A stretch of 64,000 nucleotides of DNA. Source: Rhizobium subbaraonis. GTDB taxonomy: Bacteria; Pseudomonadota; Alphaproteobacteria; Rhizobiales; Rhizobiaceae. The stretch covers positions 186,001 to 250,000 of the forward strand of contig NZ_OBQD01000006.1 of the NCBI RefSeq assembly GCF_900220975.1. Direction: 5' to 3'. Numbering within the stretch: position 1 is the first letter of the stretch; each line of letters opens with the position of its first letter. Positions 7,981 through 17,424 of this stretch are shown one piece after another. The notes beneath the pieces were generated by a model. The model saw only the letters and a program-made list of their open reading frames with translations. It was not told where the DNA came from and made no database searches. Made by a program: the position numbers and the translations under genes.

Positions 7981-10322
7981 TGGCGGCATGCAACCGCGAA
8001 CGTAAGACTTGGATCGCGACCGCGCTGCTTGCCGGTGTCGCCTTGTGCGCGCTTGCGCCCATGGCCGCGCTGCCGGCCCGCGCCCAGTCGGCGACGGTCG
8101 ATTCGCTCGCACCGAACATTCCGCCGGATGCGAAGCTCATTCTCGCAGCCAACGAACTCGTCTACAATCGCGATGCCGACACGGTGACTGCGCGCGGTGC
8201 AGTCCAGATCAACTATGGCGGTTACCAGCTTGTCGCCAGGCAGGTCGTCTACGACCAGGCGACCGGCCAGCTCAAGGCGACCGGCGACATCGAATTCATC
8301 GAGCCGACCGGGAACCGCGTCTACGCGCAGGAACTGAACCTCTCCGACGACTTCGCCAACGGCTTTGCCAATGCGCTGCGGATCGAGACGACCGACCTGA
8401 CGAAGATCGCCGCGACCAGCGGCGAGCGCGTCAACGGCGAGGAAATGATCCTCAACAACGGCGTCTACACGGCCTGCACGCCGTGCGCGACGGACCCGAC
8501 GCATCGCTCGCTCTGGCAAATCAAGGCTGAGCGCGTTGTCCAGAATGGCCGCACAAAGACCGTGCGTCTGGAGCATGCCCGCTTCGAGATGTTCGGCAAG
8601 CCGATCGCCTACTTCCCGATGCTCGAGGTTCCCGACCACACTGTGAAGCGCAAGACGGGCGTTCTGTTCCCGAAATTCAGCTATACGCAGAAGCTCGGTC
8701 TCGGCATCGGCGTGCCCTACTACATCGCCATCGCACCGGACATGGACGCGACGATCACGCCGAACGTCTATACGCGCCAGGGCTTCCTGATGGAGGGCGA
8801 GTTCCGCAAGCAGTTCCACAGCGGTCTTGTCACGTTGCGCGCGGCCGGCATCCAGCAGATGCGGCCGGAGGTCTTCACCGACGGAACGAGCGACCGCGAG
8901 GTCGACGGTCGCGCCATGATCGCATCGGTCGGCACGTTCCAGCTCAATCCGCGCTGGGCCTTCGGCTGGGAAGTGATGACCCAGACGGACAACAACTTCT
9001 CGCGCACCTATGACCTGTCGGGATACGACGACCGTATCATCCGCAACCAGGTCTACCTGAACGGCCTCGGCAAGCGGAATTTCCTCGACCTGCGCGCCTT
9101 CTATTTCGACGTTCAGGACGCCGATCCGGACGACGTGGCCGAACGCCAGCAGGCAATTCCACAGACGCTCGACTACGAATACATCGCACCGAATCCGGTG
9201 TTCGGCGGCCAGTTGGCCGCGACAGTTAACCTCACAAACGTCGAGCGCGACCGCCTCGACCGCTACTTTGAGGGCTCCTCCTGGCGCTTCCCCGGTCTTG
9301 AGGGCGGCACGTCGCGCCTGACTGCGGAAATGGAATGGAAGCGCCAGTATGTCATGCCCGGCGGGCTCGTCTTCACGCCGCTGCTGGCAGCGCGCGGCGA
9401 CGCGCTGCGCCTCGACATGACCGATCCGGGCTCGCGCTACGACGGCAACTTCGACACAGCCGACAGCGCCACGCGCGGCATGCTGACGGCGGGTCTGGAG
9501 ACACGCTATCCGATCCTGGTGACGACCAATGGCGGCAGCCACGTGTTCGAGCCGATGGCCCAGGTCTACGTCCGCCCCAACGAACAGTTGGCGGGCGGCC
9601 TGCCGAACGAAGATGCGCAAAGCTTCGTCTTCGACGCCACCAACCTGTTCGAGCGTGACAAGTTCTCCGGCTTCGACCGTATCGAAGGCGGCACGCGCGC
9701 CAATGTGGGCATCCGCTATACCGGTACGCTGGACAGCGGCTACACGATGCGCAGTGTCTTCGGCCAGTCCTACCAGCTTTCGGGCGAGAACTCGTTCGCC
9801 TCGCCGGACCTCGTCAACGCCGGCGCGAACTCGGGCCTGGAATACGACAGCTCCGACTATGTCGGCATGGCGGGACTGACGACCCCCGGCGGCTGGGCCC
9901 TCTCCTACAGCTCCCGCCTCGATCGCAAGGATCTGTCGCTGCGTCGTACCGATACGCGCGTCGGCTTCGAGAACTACCGCCTGCAGGCGGCGATGACCTA
10001 CACCCGGATCGCCGCCCAGCCGATCTACGGCTTCCCGGAAGACAACGACGAAGTCCAGACCATCGCCGCTCTGAAGTTCCGCGACTACTGGTCGGTCTTC
10101 GGCTCGGTGACCTACGACATCAACAATAGCAATCTCGCGCGCAGCGGTGTCGGCCTGACCTATGACGACCGCGACACGATCTTCTCGATCGTCTACGAGA
10201 ATACGCGCGATACCGGCTCGACAATCGCCAACGACTGGTCGATCGGCGCCCGCCTCAGCTTCAGAACTCTCGGCGACATCAATGTCGGCGATACGGAGCT
10301 CGACGGTTTCGACGACTACTGA
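7980..10322 (+). CDS. lptD: LPS-assembly outer-membrane protein LptD
   Basis: A 780-residue protein with an N-terminal signal peptide (about residues 1-36, ending near LPARAQS). An OstA/LptA-like jellyroll follows (about 50-190, with repeated DTVTARGAVQINYGGYQ-type strands), then a long C-terminal beta-barrel rich in alternating aromatic strands. It inserts LPS into the outer leaflet with LptE. The start is GTG, coupled to lptG. Two cysteines in TACTPCATD lie near the end of the jellyroll and may form disulfides. The barrel has the length expected for Rhizobiales LptD. Confidence 0.95.
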   Translation: MAACNRERKTWIATALLAGVALCALAPMAALPARAQSATVDSLAPNIPPDAKLILAANELVYNRDADTVTARGAVQINYGGYQLVARQVVYDQATGQLKATGDIEFIEPTGNRVYAQELNLSDDFANGFANALRIETTDLTKIAATSGERVNGEEMILNNGVYTACTPCATDPTHRSLWQIKAERVVQNGRTKTVRLEHARFEMFGKPIAYFPMLEVPDHTVKRKTGVLFPKFSYTQKLGLGIGVPYYIAIAPDMDATITPNVYTRQGFLMEGEFRKQFHSGLVTLRAAGIQQMRPEVFTDGTSDREVDGRAMIASVGTFQLNPRWAFGWEVMTQTDNNFSRTYDLSGYDDRIIRNQVYLNGLGKRNFLDLRAFYFDVQDADPDDVAERQQAIPQTLDYEYIAPNPVFGGQLAATVNLTNVERDRLDRYFEGSSWRFPGLEGGTSRLTAEMEWKRQYVMPGGLVFTPLLAARGDALRLDMTDPGSRYDGNFDTADSATRGMLTAGLETRYPILVTTNGGSHVFEPMAQVYVRPNEQLAGGLPNEDAQSFVFDATNLFERDKFSGFDRIEGGTRANVGIRYTGTLDSGYTMRSVFGQSYQLSGENSFASPDLVNAGANSGLEYDSSDYVGMAGLTTPGGWALSYSSRLDRKDLSLRRTDTRVGFENYRLQAAMTYTRIAAQPIYGFPEDNDEVQTIAALKFRDYWSVFGSVTYDINNSNLARSGVGLTYDDRDTIFSIVYENTRDTGSTIANDWSIGARLSFRTLGDINVGDTELDGFDDY

Positions 10323-10525
10323 GGCAGCCTTGCGCTCTGCGGGCTTGTCATCGTTTGGCCGCATGTATTATGCAAATGGCTGATTTGAGGGCGCAATTCG
10401 TTAGGGCTGCCGCCGAGAGGCGTTTTGCGTGCATCGGAAGATGCTGCAGACGCACCGGGGCAACGCCCGGTTCACCGCTTTAATCCCGATTTCCGGGTGA
10501 TGCGGAAAGACGGAAAGGGATGGAA

Positions 10526-11467
10526 ATGACCAGAAAGATGTCGTTGATGCGGGCGATCGCTCTTGGCACCGCCATTTTTGCCGGCTCCGTCGCGGCGGGA
10601 GTGCCGATCGTCTCCCCGGCCGTCGCCGCCACCGGCGTCGAGGCCGTCGTCAACGGTTCCGCCATCACATCGGGCGACGTGGCGCGGCGCATGGCTTTCC
10701 TCCGCCTGCAAAAGACCAAGGCCACCAAGGACATCGCGCGCGAACAACTGATCGACGAGACGCTGAAGCGGGCGGAAATCGCCAGGCTTCGCATGTCCGT
10801 CAGCACGTCCGACGTCGATGCCTCCTATGCGCGCTTCGCATCCGGCAACAAGCTGACCACCGAGCAGCTCGGCCAGATCCTCGATCGCGCCGGCGTCGGC
10901 GCCGACCACTTCAAGCAGTATATTGCCGTGCAGATGAGCTGGCCGCGTGTCGTCAACGCGCGATACGGCAACTCCGCGGGCGGCAAGACACTCGTGGAGC
11001 GCATGCAGGAGCGCGGCGGCGAGAAGCCGTCGACGACAGAATACTTCCTTCAGCAGGTCATCTTCGTGGTTCCAGCCTCGCGCCGCAACGCCATCATCGG
11101 CAAGCGGAAGGCGGAGGCCGAGGCCTCACGCTCCAAGTATCCCGGATGCGAGGACGCCAAGATCTTCGCTGCGACGATGCGCGACGTCTCCATTCGCGAG
11201 CTCGGCCGCGTGCTCGCGCCGCAACTGCCCGAGGACTGGAAGCCGCTGATCGAAGGCGCCCAAGGCAACACCACCGCCACCCGTGTCACCGAACGCGGGG
11301 TGGAATATCTCGGCATCTGCAAGAAGCGCGAGGTCAATGACGACATGGCCGCCGAAATGGTGTTCCGCGCCGAGGAGCTCGGCAAGGGCGGCGACAAGCC
11401 GGATGACGGCAACAGCAAGAAATACGTGGACGAGCTGCGCAGCAAGGCCCAGATCACGATGCGCTGA
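10526..11467 (+). CDS. surA: SurA-like periplasmic chaperone (SurA N-domain protein)
   Basis: A 313-residue secreted protein with a signal peptide up to about residue 33 (AVAATGVE). The SurA N-terminal fold follows (VEAVVNGSAITSGDVARR and following helices, about 35-160). The region where a parvulin PPIase domain would lie (about 170-270) is weakly conserved, as is common in rhizobial versions. SurA escorts outer-membrane proteins such as LptD, encoded just upstream. I favour the ATG at 10526 because the GGAAAGGG site abuts the ATG at 10520 but is properly spaced for this one. Membership of the family is clear; chaperone activity is inferred. Confidence 0.82.
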   Translation: MTRKMSLMRAIALGTAIFAGSVAAGVPIVSPAVAATGVEAVVNGSAITSGDVARRMAFLRLQKTKATKDIAREQLIDETLKRAEIARLRMSVSTSDVDASYARFASGNKLTTEQLGQILDRAGVGADHFKQYIAVQMSWPRVVNARYGNSAGGKTLVERMQERGGEKPSTTEYFLQQVIFVVPASRRNAIIGKRKAEAEASRSKYPGCEDAKIFAATMRDVSIRELGRVLAPQLPEDWKPLIEGAQGNTTATRVTERGVEYLGICKKREVNDDMAAEMVFRAEELGKGGDKPDDGNSKKYVDELRSKAQITMR

Positions 11468-11526
11468 CCGCAACCCGCCGCCGGCGCGCCGCGCCGGCTC
11501 TTCCCCCGCCATAGAAATGCCGTTCC

Positions 11527-12552
11527 ATGACCGTTGCGACCGTCCCCCCGCTGGCCCTCACCATGGGCGACCCGTCCGGGATCGGACTGGACGTCACGCT
11601 CGACCTGTGGCTTGAGCGCGCCCGGCTGAGCCTGCCCGCCTTCCTCTTCATCGGCGACGGCGATGCGCTTCTTGCACGCGCAGCCGCGCGCGGGCTTAAG
11701 GTGGCGGTCGCCGCAGCGACGCCGGAGACGGCGCCCGCGGTCTTCAACGAGGCGATCCCCGTGCATGCCATCCCGCTCGTCGAGCCGGCCATCGCCGGAA
11801 AGCCGTCGTCCAGCAATGCCGGACCGATCATCGCTGCGATCGAGACGGCCGTCGCACTGACGATGTCAGGACGCACCTCGGCGGTGGTGACCAACCCCAT
11901 CGCCAAGGCCGTCCTCTACGATTCGGGCTTCCCCTTCCCCGGCCACACCGAATACCTGGCCGATCTCGCCGCCAGGGCAACCGGCAAGCAGGCGCTGCCG
12001 GTCATGCTGCTGGCAGGGCCGAAACTCAGAAGCGTGCCGGTAACGATCCATATTCCGCTGAAGGACGTGCCTGCGGCGCTGAGCGAAGACCTCGTCTTCG
12101 AGACCGCCCTTGTCACGGCGACCGACCTGAAGCAGCGATTCGGAATTGCCGCCCCGAGGCTGGCCGTTGCCGGGCTCAATCCCCATGCCGGCGAGGGCGG
12201 TGCCCTTGGCCTCGAGGACGCAGCCATCGTCGCGCCCGCGATAGAGCGCCTCAAGAAACTGGGGATCGATGCCGTTGGGCCGCTCCCGGCCGACACGATG
12301 TTCCACGAAGCTGCGCGTGCGACCTACGACGTTGCGATATGCATGTATCACGACCAGGCGCTGATCCCCGCCAAGGCGCTGGGCTTTGACGATTCGGTCA
12401 ATGCGACGCTCGGGCTGCCGTTCATCCGTACCTCGCCCGACCATGGCACGGCGTTTTCGCTGGCCGGCACCGGCAAGGCGAAGCCGGACAGCCTGCTTGC
12501 CGCACTTCGTCTTGCACACGAGCTGGCACAGCACGAGCGGAGCGGCGACTGA
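11527..12552 (+). CDS. pdxA: 4-hydroxythreonine-4-phosphate dehydrogenase
   Basis: A 341-residue NAD-dependent metalloenzyme of pyridoxal 5'-phosphate synthesis (the DXP-dependent route). The N-terminus [16 protein letters not shown] is the family signature. [10 protein letters not shown] and [16 protein letters not shown] carry the metal-binding histidines, and [18 protein letters not shown] is the conserved C-terminal motif. The stop overlaps the ksgA start (TGATG). The surA-pdxA-ksgA order is conserved across proteobacteria. Confidence 0.96.
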   Translation: MTVATVPPLALTMGDPSGIGLDVTLDLWLERARLSLPAFLFIGDGDALLARAAARGLKVAVAAATPETAPAVFNEAIPVHAIPLVEPAIAGKPSSSNAGPIIAAIETAVALTMSGRTSAVVTNPIAKAVLYDSGFPFPGHTEYLADLAARATGKQALPVMLLAGPKLRSVPVTIHIPLKDVPAALSEDLVFETALVTATDLKQRFGIAAPRLAVAGLNPHAGEGGALGLEDAAIVAPAIERLKKLGIDAVGPLPADTMFHEAARATYDVAICMYHDQALIPAKALGFDDSVNATLGLPFIRTSPDHGTAFSLAGTGKAKPDSLLAALRLAHELAQHERSGD

Positions 12553-13382
12553 TGGCGGCGATAGACGGGCTTCCGCCGCTGCGCGACGTCATCCAGCGCC
12601 ACGGGCTCGATGCAAAGAAGTCGCTCGGGCAGAACTTCCTCCTCGACCTGAACCTGACGCAGAAGATCGCACGCACGGCCGGGCCGCTGGAAGACTGCAC
12701 CGTGATCGAGGTCGGCCCTGGCCCCGGCGGCCTGACGCGCGCAATTCTCTCGCTTGGCGCCAAGCACGTCATCGCTATCGAGCGCGACGCGCGTGCCTTG
12801 CCGGCGCTGCAGGAAATTTCCGACCATTATCCCGGCCGGCTCACCGTCATCGAGGGCGATGCACTGAAGGTCGACTTCGCAGCACTGGTGCCCGACGGCC
12901 AACCAGTCCGCATTATCGCCAACCTGCCCTACAACGTCGGCACGCAGCTGCTGTTGAACTGGCTGCTGCCGAGGAAATGGCCGCCCTTCTACAAGTCGCT
13001 GACGCTGATGTTCCAGCGCGAGGTGGGCCTGCGCATCGTGGCCCGCGAAGACGACGACCACTATGGGAGGCTCGGCGTGCTCGCAGGCTGGCGTACCCAT
13101 GCGCGCCTGGCGTTCGACGTTCCGCCGCAGGCATTCGTCCCGCCGCCGAAGGTCACCTCGTCGGTCGTCCAACTGGAGCCGATTGAAAATCCCCTCGACT
13201 GCGCCGCGTCCGCGCTGGAACGGGTGACGCAGGCAGCCTTCGGCCAGCGCCGCAAGATGCTGCGGCAAAGCCTGAAGCCGCTCGGCGGCGAAGTGCTGCT
13301 CGCAAAGGTCGGAATCGATCCGCAACGGCGGGCGGAGACGCTCTCTGTCGAAGAATTCGTGGCGATCGCAAACGCGCTCTGA
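12552..13382 (+). CDS. rsmA: 16S rRNA (adenine1518/1519-N6)-dimethyltransferase
   Basis: A 276-residue KsgA/RsmA protein that dimethylates two adjacent adenines in helix 45 during late 30S assembly. [11 protein letters not shown] (about residues 23-33) is the N-terminal family motif. [16 protein letters not shown] is SAM motif I, and NLPYNVGTQ is the catalytic NLPY motif. The C-terminal helical domain ends at [12 protein letters not shown]. It is coupled to pdxA by a one-base overlap of stop and start. Confidence 0.97.
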   Translation: MAAIDGLPPLRDVIQRHGLDAKKSLGQNFLLDLNLTQKIARTAGPLEDCTVIEVGPGPGGLTRAILSLGAKHVIAIERDARALPALQEISDHYPGRLTVIEGDALKVDFAALVPDGQPVRIIANLPYNVGTQLLLNWLLPRKWPPFYKSLTLMFQREVGLRIVAREDDDHYGRLGVLAGWRTHARLAFDVPPQAFVPPPKVTSSVVQLEPIENPLDCAASALERVTQAAFGQRRKMLRQSLKPLGGEVLLAKVGIDPQRRAETLSVEEFVAIANAL

Positions 13383-13502
13383 CCGCCGGTCGCAGCCAGC
13401 TGCAATCGCCGATACCGCCCCCCCTGCGATCGCCAAAACAGCCGAGCCATCAATTCGACATGTTCCGGTCGCGCCATTTCTGTTCTACCGAGGGGGCGGC
13501 CA

Positions 13503-14117
13503 ATGCAACAGGCCTTTGTTGCCTTCGACCAGAAGAAGCGGATCGCGTCTTTGTGGCAGCTCTCCGCATCCTTTGTCGTGGCCATCGCCCTGATCAAGCC
13601 CTACTGGCAGGACGGACCGCTCCATGAGTTCATGGAGGTCACCGGCCTGATGCTGATCTTCCTTGCGATCCTCGGCCGGCTCTGGAGCATTCTCTACATA
13701 GGCGCCTACAAGAACCGGAAGCTCGTGAGCATCGGCCCCTATTCGATGACACGCAACCCGCTCTATCTGTTCTCGCTCGTGGGCATTCTGGGCGTGGGCC
13801 TGATCTCCGGTTCGCTGGTCCTGGCCATCGCCATGACCTTCGCCTTCTACCTGGTGTACAAGCACACGGCCTTGCGCGAAGCGGCCTATCTGGAGCATCG
13901 TTTCGGTGCGGCCTATCGCGACTATGCGAAGCAGACGCCGTTGTTCCTGCCGCGCCCGTCAGGCTACCGAACCGAGGCAGGGGTCCGGTTTTCGCAGAAA
14001 GCGCTGAGCAGCACGTTTCGCGACAGCCTGTTCCTGCTGGCGCTGTTTCCGCTCCTCGAAGGGATCGAATACCTGCGCCTTAGCGGCCATCTGCCGTTCG
14101 TTGCGACAATGTTCTGA
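13503..14117 (+). CDS. Isoprenylcysteine carboxyl methyltransferase-family membrane protein
   Basis: A 204-residue membrane protein with four to five hydrophobic segments and the ICMT/PEMT-type SAM-binding region. SIGPYSMTRNPLYLFSLVG (about residues 79-97) and the later EAAYLEHRFGAAYRDY match this family in bacteria. Such enzymes methylate lipids or small molecules; the true substrate is unknown. The ATG follows GAGGGGGCGG. It lies 120 bases after ksgA on the same strand and converges on gmk. Confidence 0.8.
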   Translation: MQQAFVAFDQKKRIASLWQLSASFVVAIALIKPYWQDGPLHEFMEVTGLMLIFLAILGRLWSILYIGAYKNRKLVSIGPYSMTRNPLYLFSLVGILGVGLISGSLVLAIAMTFAFYLVYKHTALREAAYLEHRFGAAYRDYAKQTPLFLPRPSGYRTEAGVRFSQKALSSTFRDSLFLLALFPLLEGIEYLRLSGHLPFVATMF

Positions 14118-14135
14118 ATGGTTGGACGGCCGGCT

Positions 14136-14801
14136 TCAGAGGACCGGCTGTTCCGTCAGCAGCTTCGAGACGAAGTCGAACATGCCGTGGCGGCGGTCGC
14201 GGCGCAGGCGTTCCGCCTTGACGATGCTCTGCACCGCATCGAAGGCGGCCGTCAGATCGTCGTTGAGGATGACGTAGTCGTATTCATGCCAGTGCTCGAT
14301 CTCGGCCCGCGAATTGGCCAGCCGTGTCGCGATCACTTCCTCCGTGTCTTCCGCCCGCCTGTGCAGGCGCGACTGCAGCTCGGTCATCGACGGCGGCAGG
14401 ATGAAGATCGAGACGACATCGGCGGCCATCTTTTCCTGCAGCTGCTGTGCTCCCTGCCAGTCGATGTCGAACAGCATGTCGCGGCCGGCAGCCATCGCCT
14501 CCTCCACCGGCTTTCGCGGCGTGCCGTAGAAATTGCCGTGCACCTCCGCCCATTCCAGCAAGGCATCGGAATCGCGCAGCATGTCGAATTCGGCGCGGTC
14601 GATGAAGTGGTAGTGGCGGCCGGCGATCTCGCTCGGGCGGCGCTGGCGCGTCGTGACGCTGATCGAAAGGCTGATGCCCGAATCGGCTTCCAGCAGATTG
14701 CGTGCGATCGTGGACTTGCCGGCGCCAGACGGCGAGGAAATCACCAGCATCAGCCCGCGCCGGGCGATCTGGATCGGTTGGTTCTGCTGCGGCGCGGCCA
14801 T
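14136..14801 (-). CDS. gmk: Guanylate kinase
   Basis: A 221-residue cytosolic kinase that phosphorylates GMP to GDP with ATP. The P-loop [10 protein letters not shown] is at about residues 22-31. The GMP-binding region carries [19 protein letters not shown], and the [10 protein letters not shown] segment follows. The length is normal with a short N-terminal extension. The start is three bases after the yicC stop, so the two are cotranscribed; the yicC-gmk pair is widespread in proteobacteria. Confidence 0.97.
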   Translation of the reverse strand: MAAPQQNQPIQIARRGLMLVISSPSGAGKSTIARNLLEADSGISLSISVTTRQRRPSEIAGRHYHFIDRAEFDMLRDSDALLEWAEVHGNFYGTPRKPVEEAMAAGRDMLFDIDWQGAQQLQEKMAADVVSIFILPPSMTELQSRLHRRAEDTEEVIATRLANSRAEIEHWHEYDYVILNDDLTAAFDAVQSIVKAERLRRDRRHGMFDFVSKLLTEQPVL

Positions 14802-14804
14802 GGT

Positions 14805-15692
14805 CTACTCCAAATTCTGTATCTGCTCGCGGAACTGGTCGATGACGACTTTCAGTTCTATCCCCGCGGCGGTCACAGCCGCCGCGTTGGACTTCGAGCA
14901 TATGGTATTCGCTTCCCGGTTAAATTCCTGTGCAAGAAAGTCCAGCTTGCGCCCCACGGGCTGATCGGCCGTGAGCAATTGCTCGGCCGCCCGCACATGG
15001 GCATCGAGACGGTCGATCTCTTCGCGCAGGTCGGCCTTGGTGGCGAGCAGCACGGCCTCCTGGTAGAGGCGGTCGCGGTCAAGCCCGCCATTGCCCTGCA
15101 TGAGCATTTGCACCTGCCCTGCCAGCCTCTCGGCAATCGCATCGACGCTGCGGCTGCGGTCTGCCTCGATCGCCGCAGCCAGACCGGCGATCTTGCCGAC
15201 ATGGCCGCCAAGGACCTGCCGCAACGCATGCCCCTCGCCCAGCCGCATCGACAAGAGCCGCTCGATCGCAGCGTCGAGGCCGATGGAGATATCCTGATCG
15301 CGGCTTTCGCGTTCGGCCTCGCTTTCCTCGGCCTCGCGGAAATCGACGACGCCGCGGACGCCGAGCAACGTGTCCAGCCGCAACGGCGCCGAATCGACAA
15401 TGCCCGACAGCTGTTCGCGCAGGGCCAGAATGGCTGAGAGTGCCGCCTGGTTGATCACCGGCTGCACCTGCGCTTCGGCCACGGAGACCGAAAGCCCGAT
15501 CTGCATGTTGCCGCGGGTAAAGGCCGCCGCCGCCTTCTGCCGCACCATCGGCTCGAATTGCTCGAAGCCCTGCGGGAGGCGGATTCGCAGGTCGAGCCCC
15601 TTGCCGTTGACCGATCGCAGTTCCCACGCCCAGCGACAGCGTCCGCTCGTTCCCTCGCTGCGCGCAAACCCGGTCATGGACTGAAGTGGCAT
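14805..15692 (-). CDS. yicC: YicC/YloC-family endoribonuclease
   Basis: A 295-residue protein beginning MPLQSMTGFARSEG, the family hallmark. The N-terminal domain (about 1-155) contains SVNGKGLDLRIRLPQGFEQ. The C-terminal DUF1732 region contains REEIDRLDAHV and GRKLDFLAQEFNREANT. E. coli YicC degrades certain small RNAs; that activity is inferred here from family membership. It sits directly upstream of gmk and is the penultimate gene of the fab-mltG-yicC-gmk run. Confidence 0.93.
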   Translation of the reverse strand: MPLQSMTGFARSEGTSGRCRWAWELRSVNGKGLDLRIRLPQGFEQFEPMVRQKAAAAFTRGNMQIGLSVSVAEAQVQPVINQAALSAILALREQLSGIVDSAPLRLDTLLGVRGVVDFREAEESEAERESRDQDISIGLDAAIERLLSMRLGEGHALRQVLGGHVGKIAGLAAAIEADRSRSVDAIAERLAGQVQMLMQGNGGLDRDRLYQEAVLLATKADLREEIDRLDAHVRAAEQLLTADQPVGRKLDFLAQEFNREANTICSKSNAAAVTAAGIELKVVIDQFREQIQNLE

Positions 15693-15895
15693 TTCGATCT
15701 CCGCTCGCGAAGGGGCTTCAGCGCCACGGAATCAGCGCCGGCACCGTTTTCCCTATATAGCCTGTTCCTGAAGGAAAAGCGTGGGCCTTGACCGCGACGG
15801 GCGCGGCCGAGGAACCGGCAGGGCGCCAGTCGCCCCGCCTCGGTCTTGTCAGACAGCCAGAGCTTCTGAGCGCCGACGGTATCGGGCGCGCCGGC

Positions 15896-17104
15896 TTACT
15901 GGGCGCCAGCCCCGTCAGGCGTGCCGGCCTGGCCGGCGTCCTGCGCAGCCTTGGCGGCTTCGGCAGCCTTCTCGGCTTCCAGCTTGCGCCAGCGGCGGAC
16001 ATTGGCGTTGTGCTCGTCGAGCGTTTCGGCAAAGACGTGACCACCCGTGCCGTCGGCAACGAAGTAGAGGTCAGACGTCCGCGAGGGATTGGCAACCGCC
16101 TCGAGCGCCGCGCGACCGGGATTTGCGATCGGCGTCGGCGGCAAGCCGCGGATCACATAAGTGTTGTAGGGGGTCTGCTTCTCGATATCCGACTGCAGGA
16201 TCGGACGGTCGGCCGGTTTGCCGTCACCACCGAAGATGCCGTAGATGATCGTTGGATCGGACTGCAGGCGCATCTTCTTCTCGAGCCTGTTGATGAAGAC
16301 GGATGCCACGCGCGGACGCTCGTCCGCCCTGCCCGTCTCCTTTTCCACGATCGAGGCGAGCGTCACCAGTTCCTCCGGCGAGGCGATCGGCAGGTCGTCG
16401 TCGCGCTTTTCCCAGATCTGCTGCACCAGCGCCTTCTGCGCCGCCAGCATCTGCTGGAGCACGTCGGCCCGCTTGGTGCCGCGGGAGAACTTGTAGGTGT
16501 CCGGCATCAGCGTGCCCTCTGGCGGCAGTTCGCTCGGCAGGTCACCTTCGAGAACCGGATCGTCGGTGAGACGCTGGAACACCTGTTTGACGGTCAGGCC
16601 TTCGGGGACGGACACGCTGTAGAGAATGGACTTGCCGGACTGCAGCAGCTCCAGGATGTCGTGCATCGACGCGCCGGCGCGAATTTCATACTCGCCGGCC
16701 TTGAGAACCGCGTCCTTCAGATAGATCCGGCTCATGCCGCGGAAGACGCGGCTGTCGGTGATGATGTCGTTGCGCTCGAGGCTGGAGGCGATCTCGTTGA
16801 CGCCGGCGCCGTTGCGGACGATGAAGTTGGTGTTCGCCGCCAGCGGACCGGGCTTCTCGAAGCTGTCGAGCGCGTAGTAGAAGATCGCGCCGGCCGCGAT
16901 CGTGACGAACACGACGACGGTCATCAGGAAATTCAGGAAGATTACAAGCTGGCTGCGGGCCTTGCGCGAGCGCCGCGGCGGACGCGGGACCGGCTCCGGC
17001 CGCAAGGCATCGTTTGCCGACTTGGGGATGATCGGGCCCTTGCTGGCGTTGTCGCCACGACCGAAAGACATGTCAGCGGTATCGTTGTTCTCGCTCACAG
17101 ACAC
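15896..17104 (-). CDS. mltG: Endolytic peptidoglycan transglycosylase MltG
   Basis: A 402-residue inner-membrane protein. The proline/arginine-rich cytosolic N-terminus (about 1-50) is followed by one transmembrane helix (about 52-75) and the periplasmic YceG-like domain. The catalytic glutamate lies in LASIVEKETGRADERP. YVIRGLPPTPIANPG and NPSRTSDLYFVADGTGGHVF are the conserved C-terminal motifs. It cuts nascent glycan strands and limits their length. The C-terminus carries an alanine-rich tail absent in E. coli. A fabF-mltG neighbourhood is standard, though here 320 bases separate them. Confidence 0.95.
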   Translation of the reverse strand: MSVSENNDTADMSFGRGDNASKGPIIPKSANDALRPEPVPRPPRRSRKARSQLVIFLNFLMTVVVFVTIAAGAIFYYALDSFEKPGPLAANTNFIVRNGAGVNEIASSLERNDIITDSRVFRGMSRIYLKDAVLKAGEYEIRAGASMHDILELLQSGKSILYSVSVPEGLTVKQVFQRLTDDPVLEGDLPSELPPEGTLMPDTYKFSRGTKRADVLQQMLAAQKALVQQIWEKRDDDLPIASPEELVTLASIVEKETGRADERPRVASVFINRLEKKMRLQSDPTIIYGIFGGDGKPADRPILQSDIEKQTPYNTYVIRGLPPTPIANPGRAALEAVANPSRTSDLYFVADGTGGHVFAETLDEHNANVRRWRKLEAEKAAEAAKAAQDAGQAGTPDGAGAQ

Positions 17105-17424
17105 TCCTCGTAAGAACTGGCCGTCATGGTCTGCTTCCCCGCCTGCGCGCTGCCGCCCGCCATGAAACCGCGGGATAGGGGTGTGCGCACATCGTCATGG
17201 CCGACAGTGCGGCCCGACTGCGCCCCCATGCCCCAAGCGACGCACATATCACTAGGGCAGACCAATACGGCAAAAACTGGATCGGATCCCGCCCCCAGGC
17301 GAGATCCGTCGTCGTTCTCCGGCGCGCCGCTTGCGGCGCATTGGATTGTTTAACCGGGCCGCGTTCGACGCCATGGGGCGGACGCAAACCCGAACCGCCA
17401 CAGGTGTGGCGGCACACTGACGGG
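17105..17424. other. Intergenic region fabF-mltG
   Basis: About 320 bases without a convincing gene. It contains a compact hairpin GCGCCGC-TT-GCGGCGC (17324-17339) and an AT-richer stretch near 17250-17285 that may be the mltG promoter. The hairpin lacks a T tract, so I do not call a terminator. Confidence 0.45.

Noticed and set aside
7977-10364. 795-codon open frame on the minus strand opposite lptD
   Set aside because: Stop-free antisense frames are common in GC-rich genes with biased third positions. The plus strand has a signal peptide, barrel and conserved synteny, and the antisense product has no recognisable domain.
17324-17339. GCGCCGC-TT-GCGGCGC hairpin considered as a terminator after fabF
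   Set aside because: Two-base loop and no T tract on either strand; not a credible intrinsic terminator.
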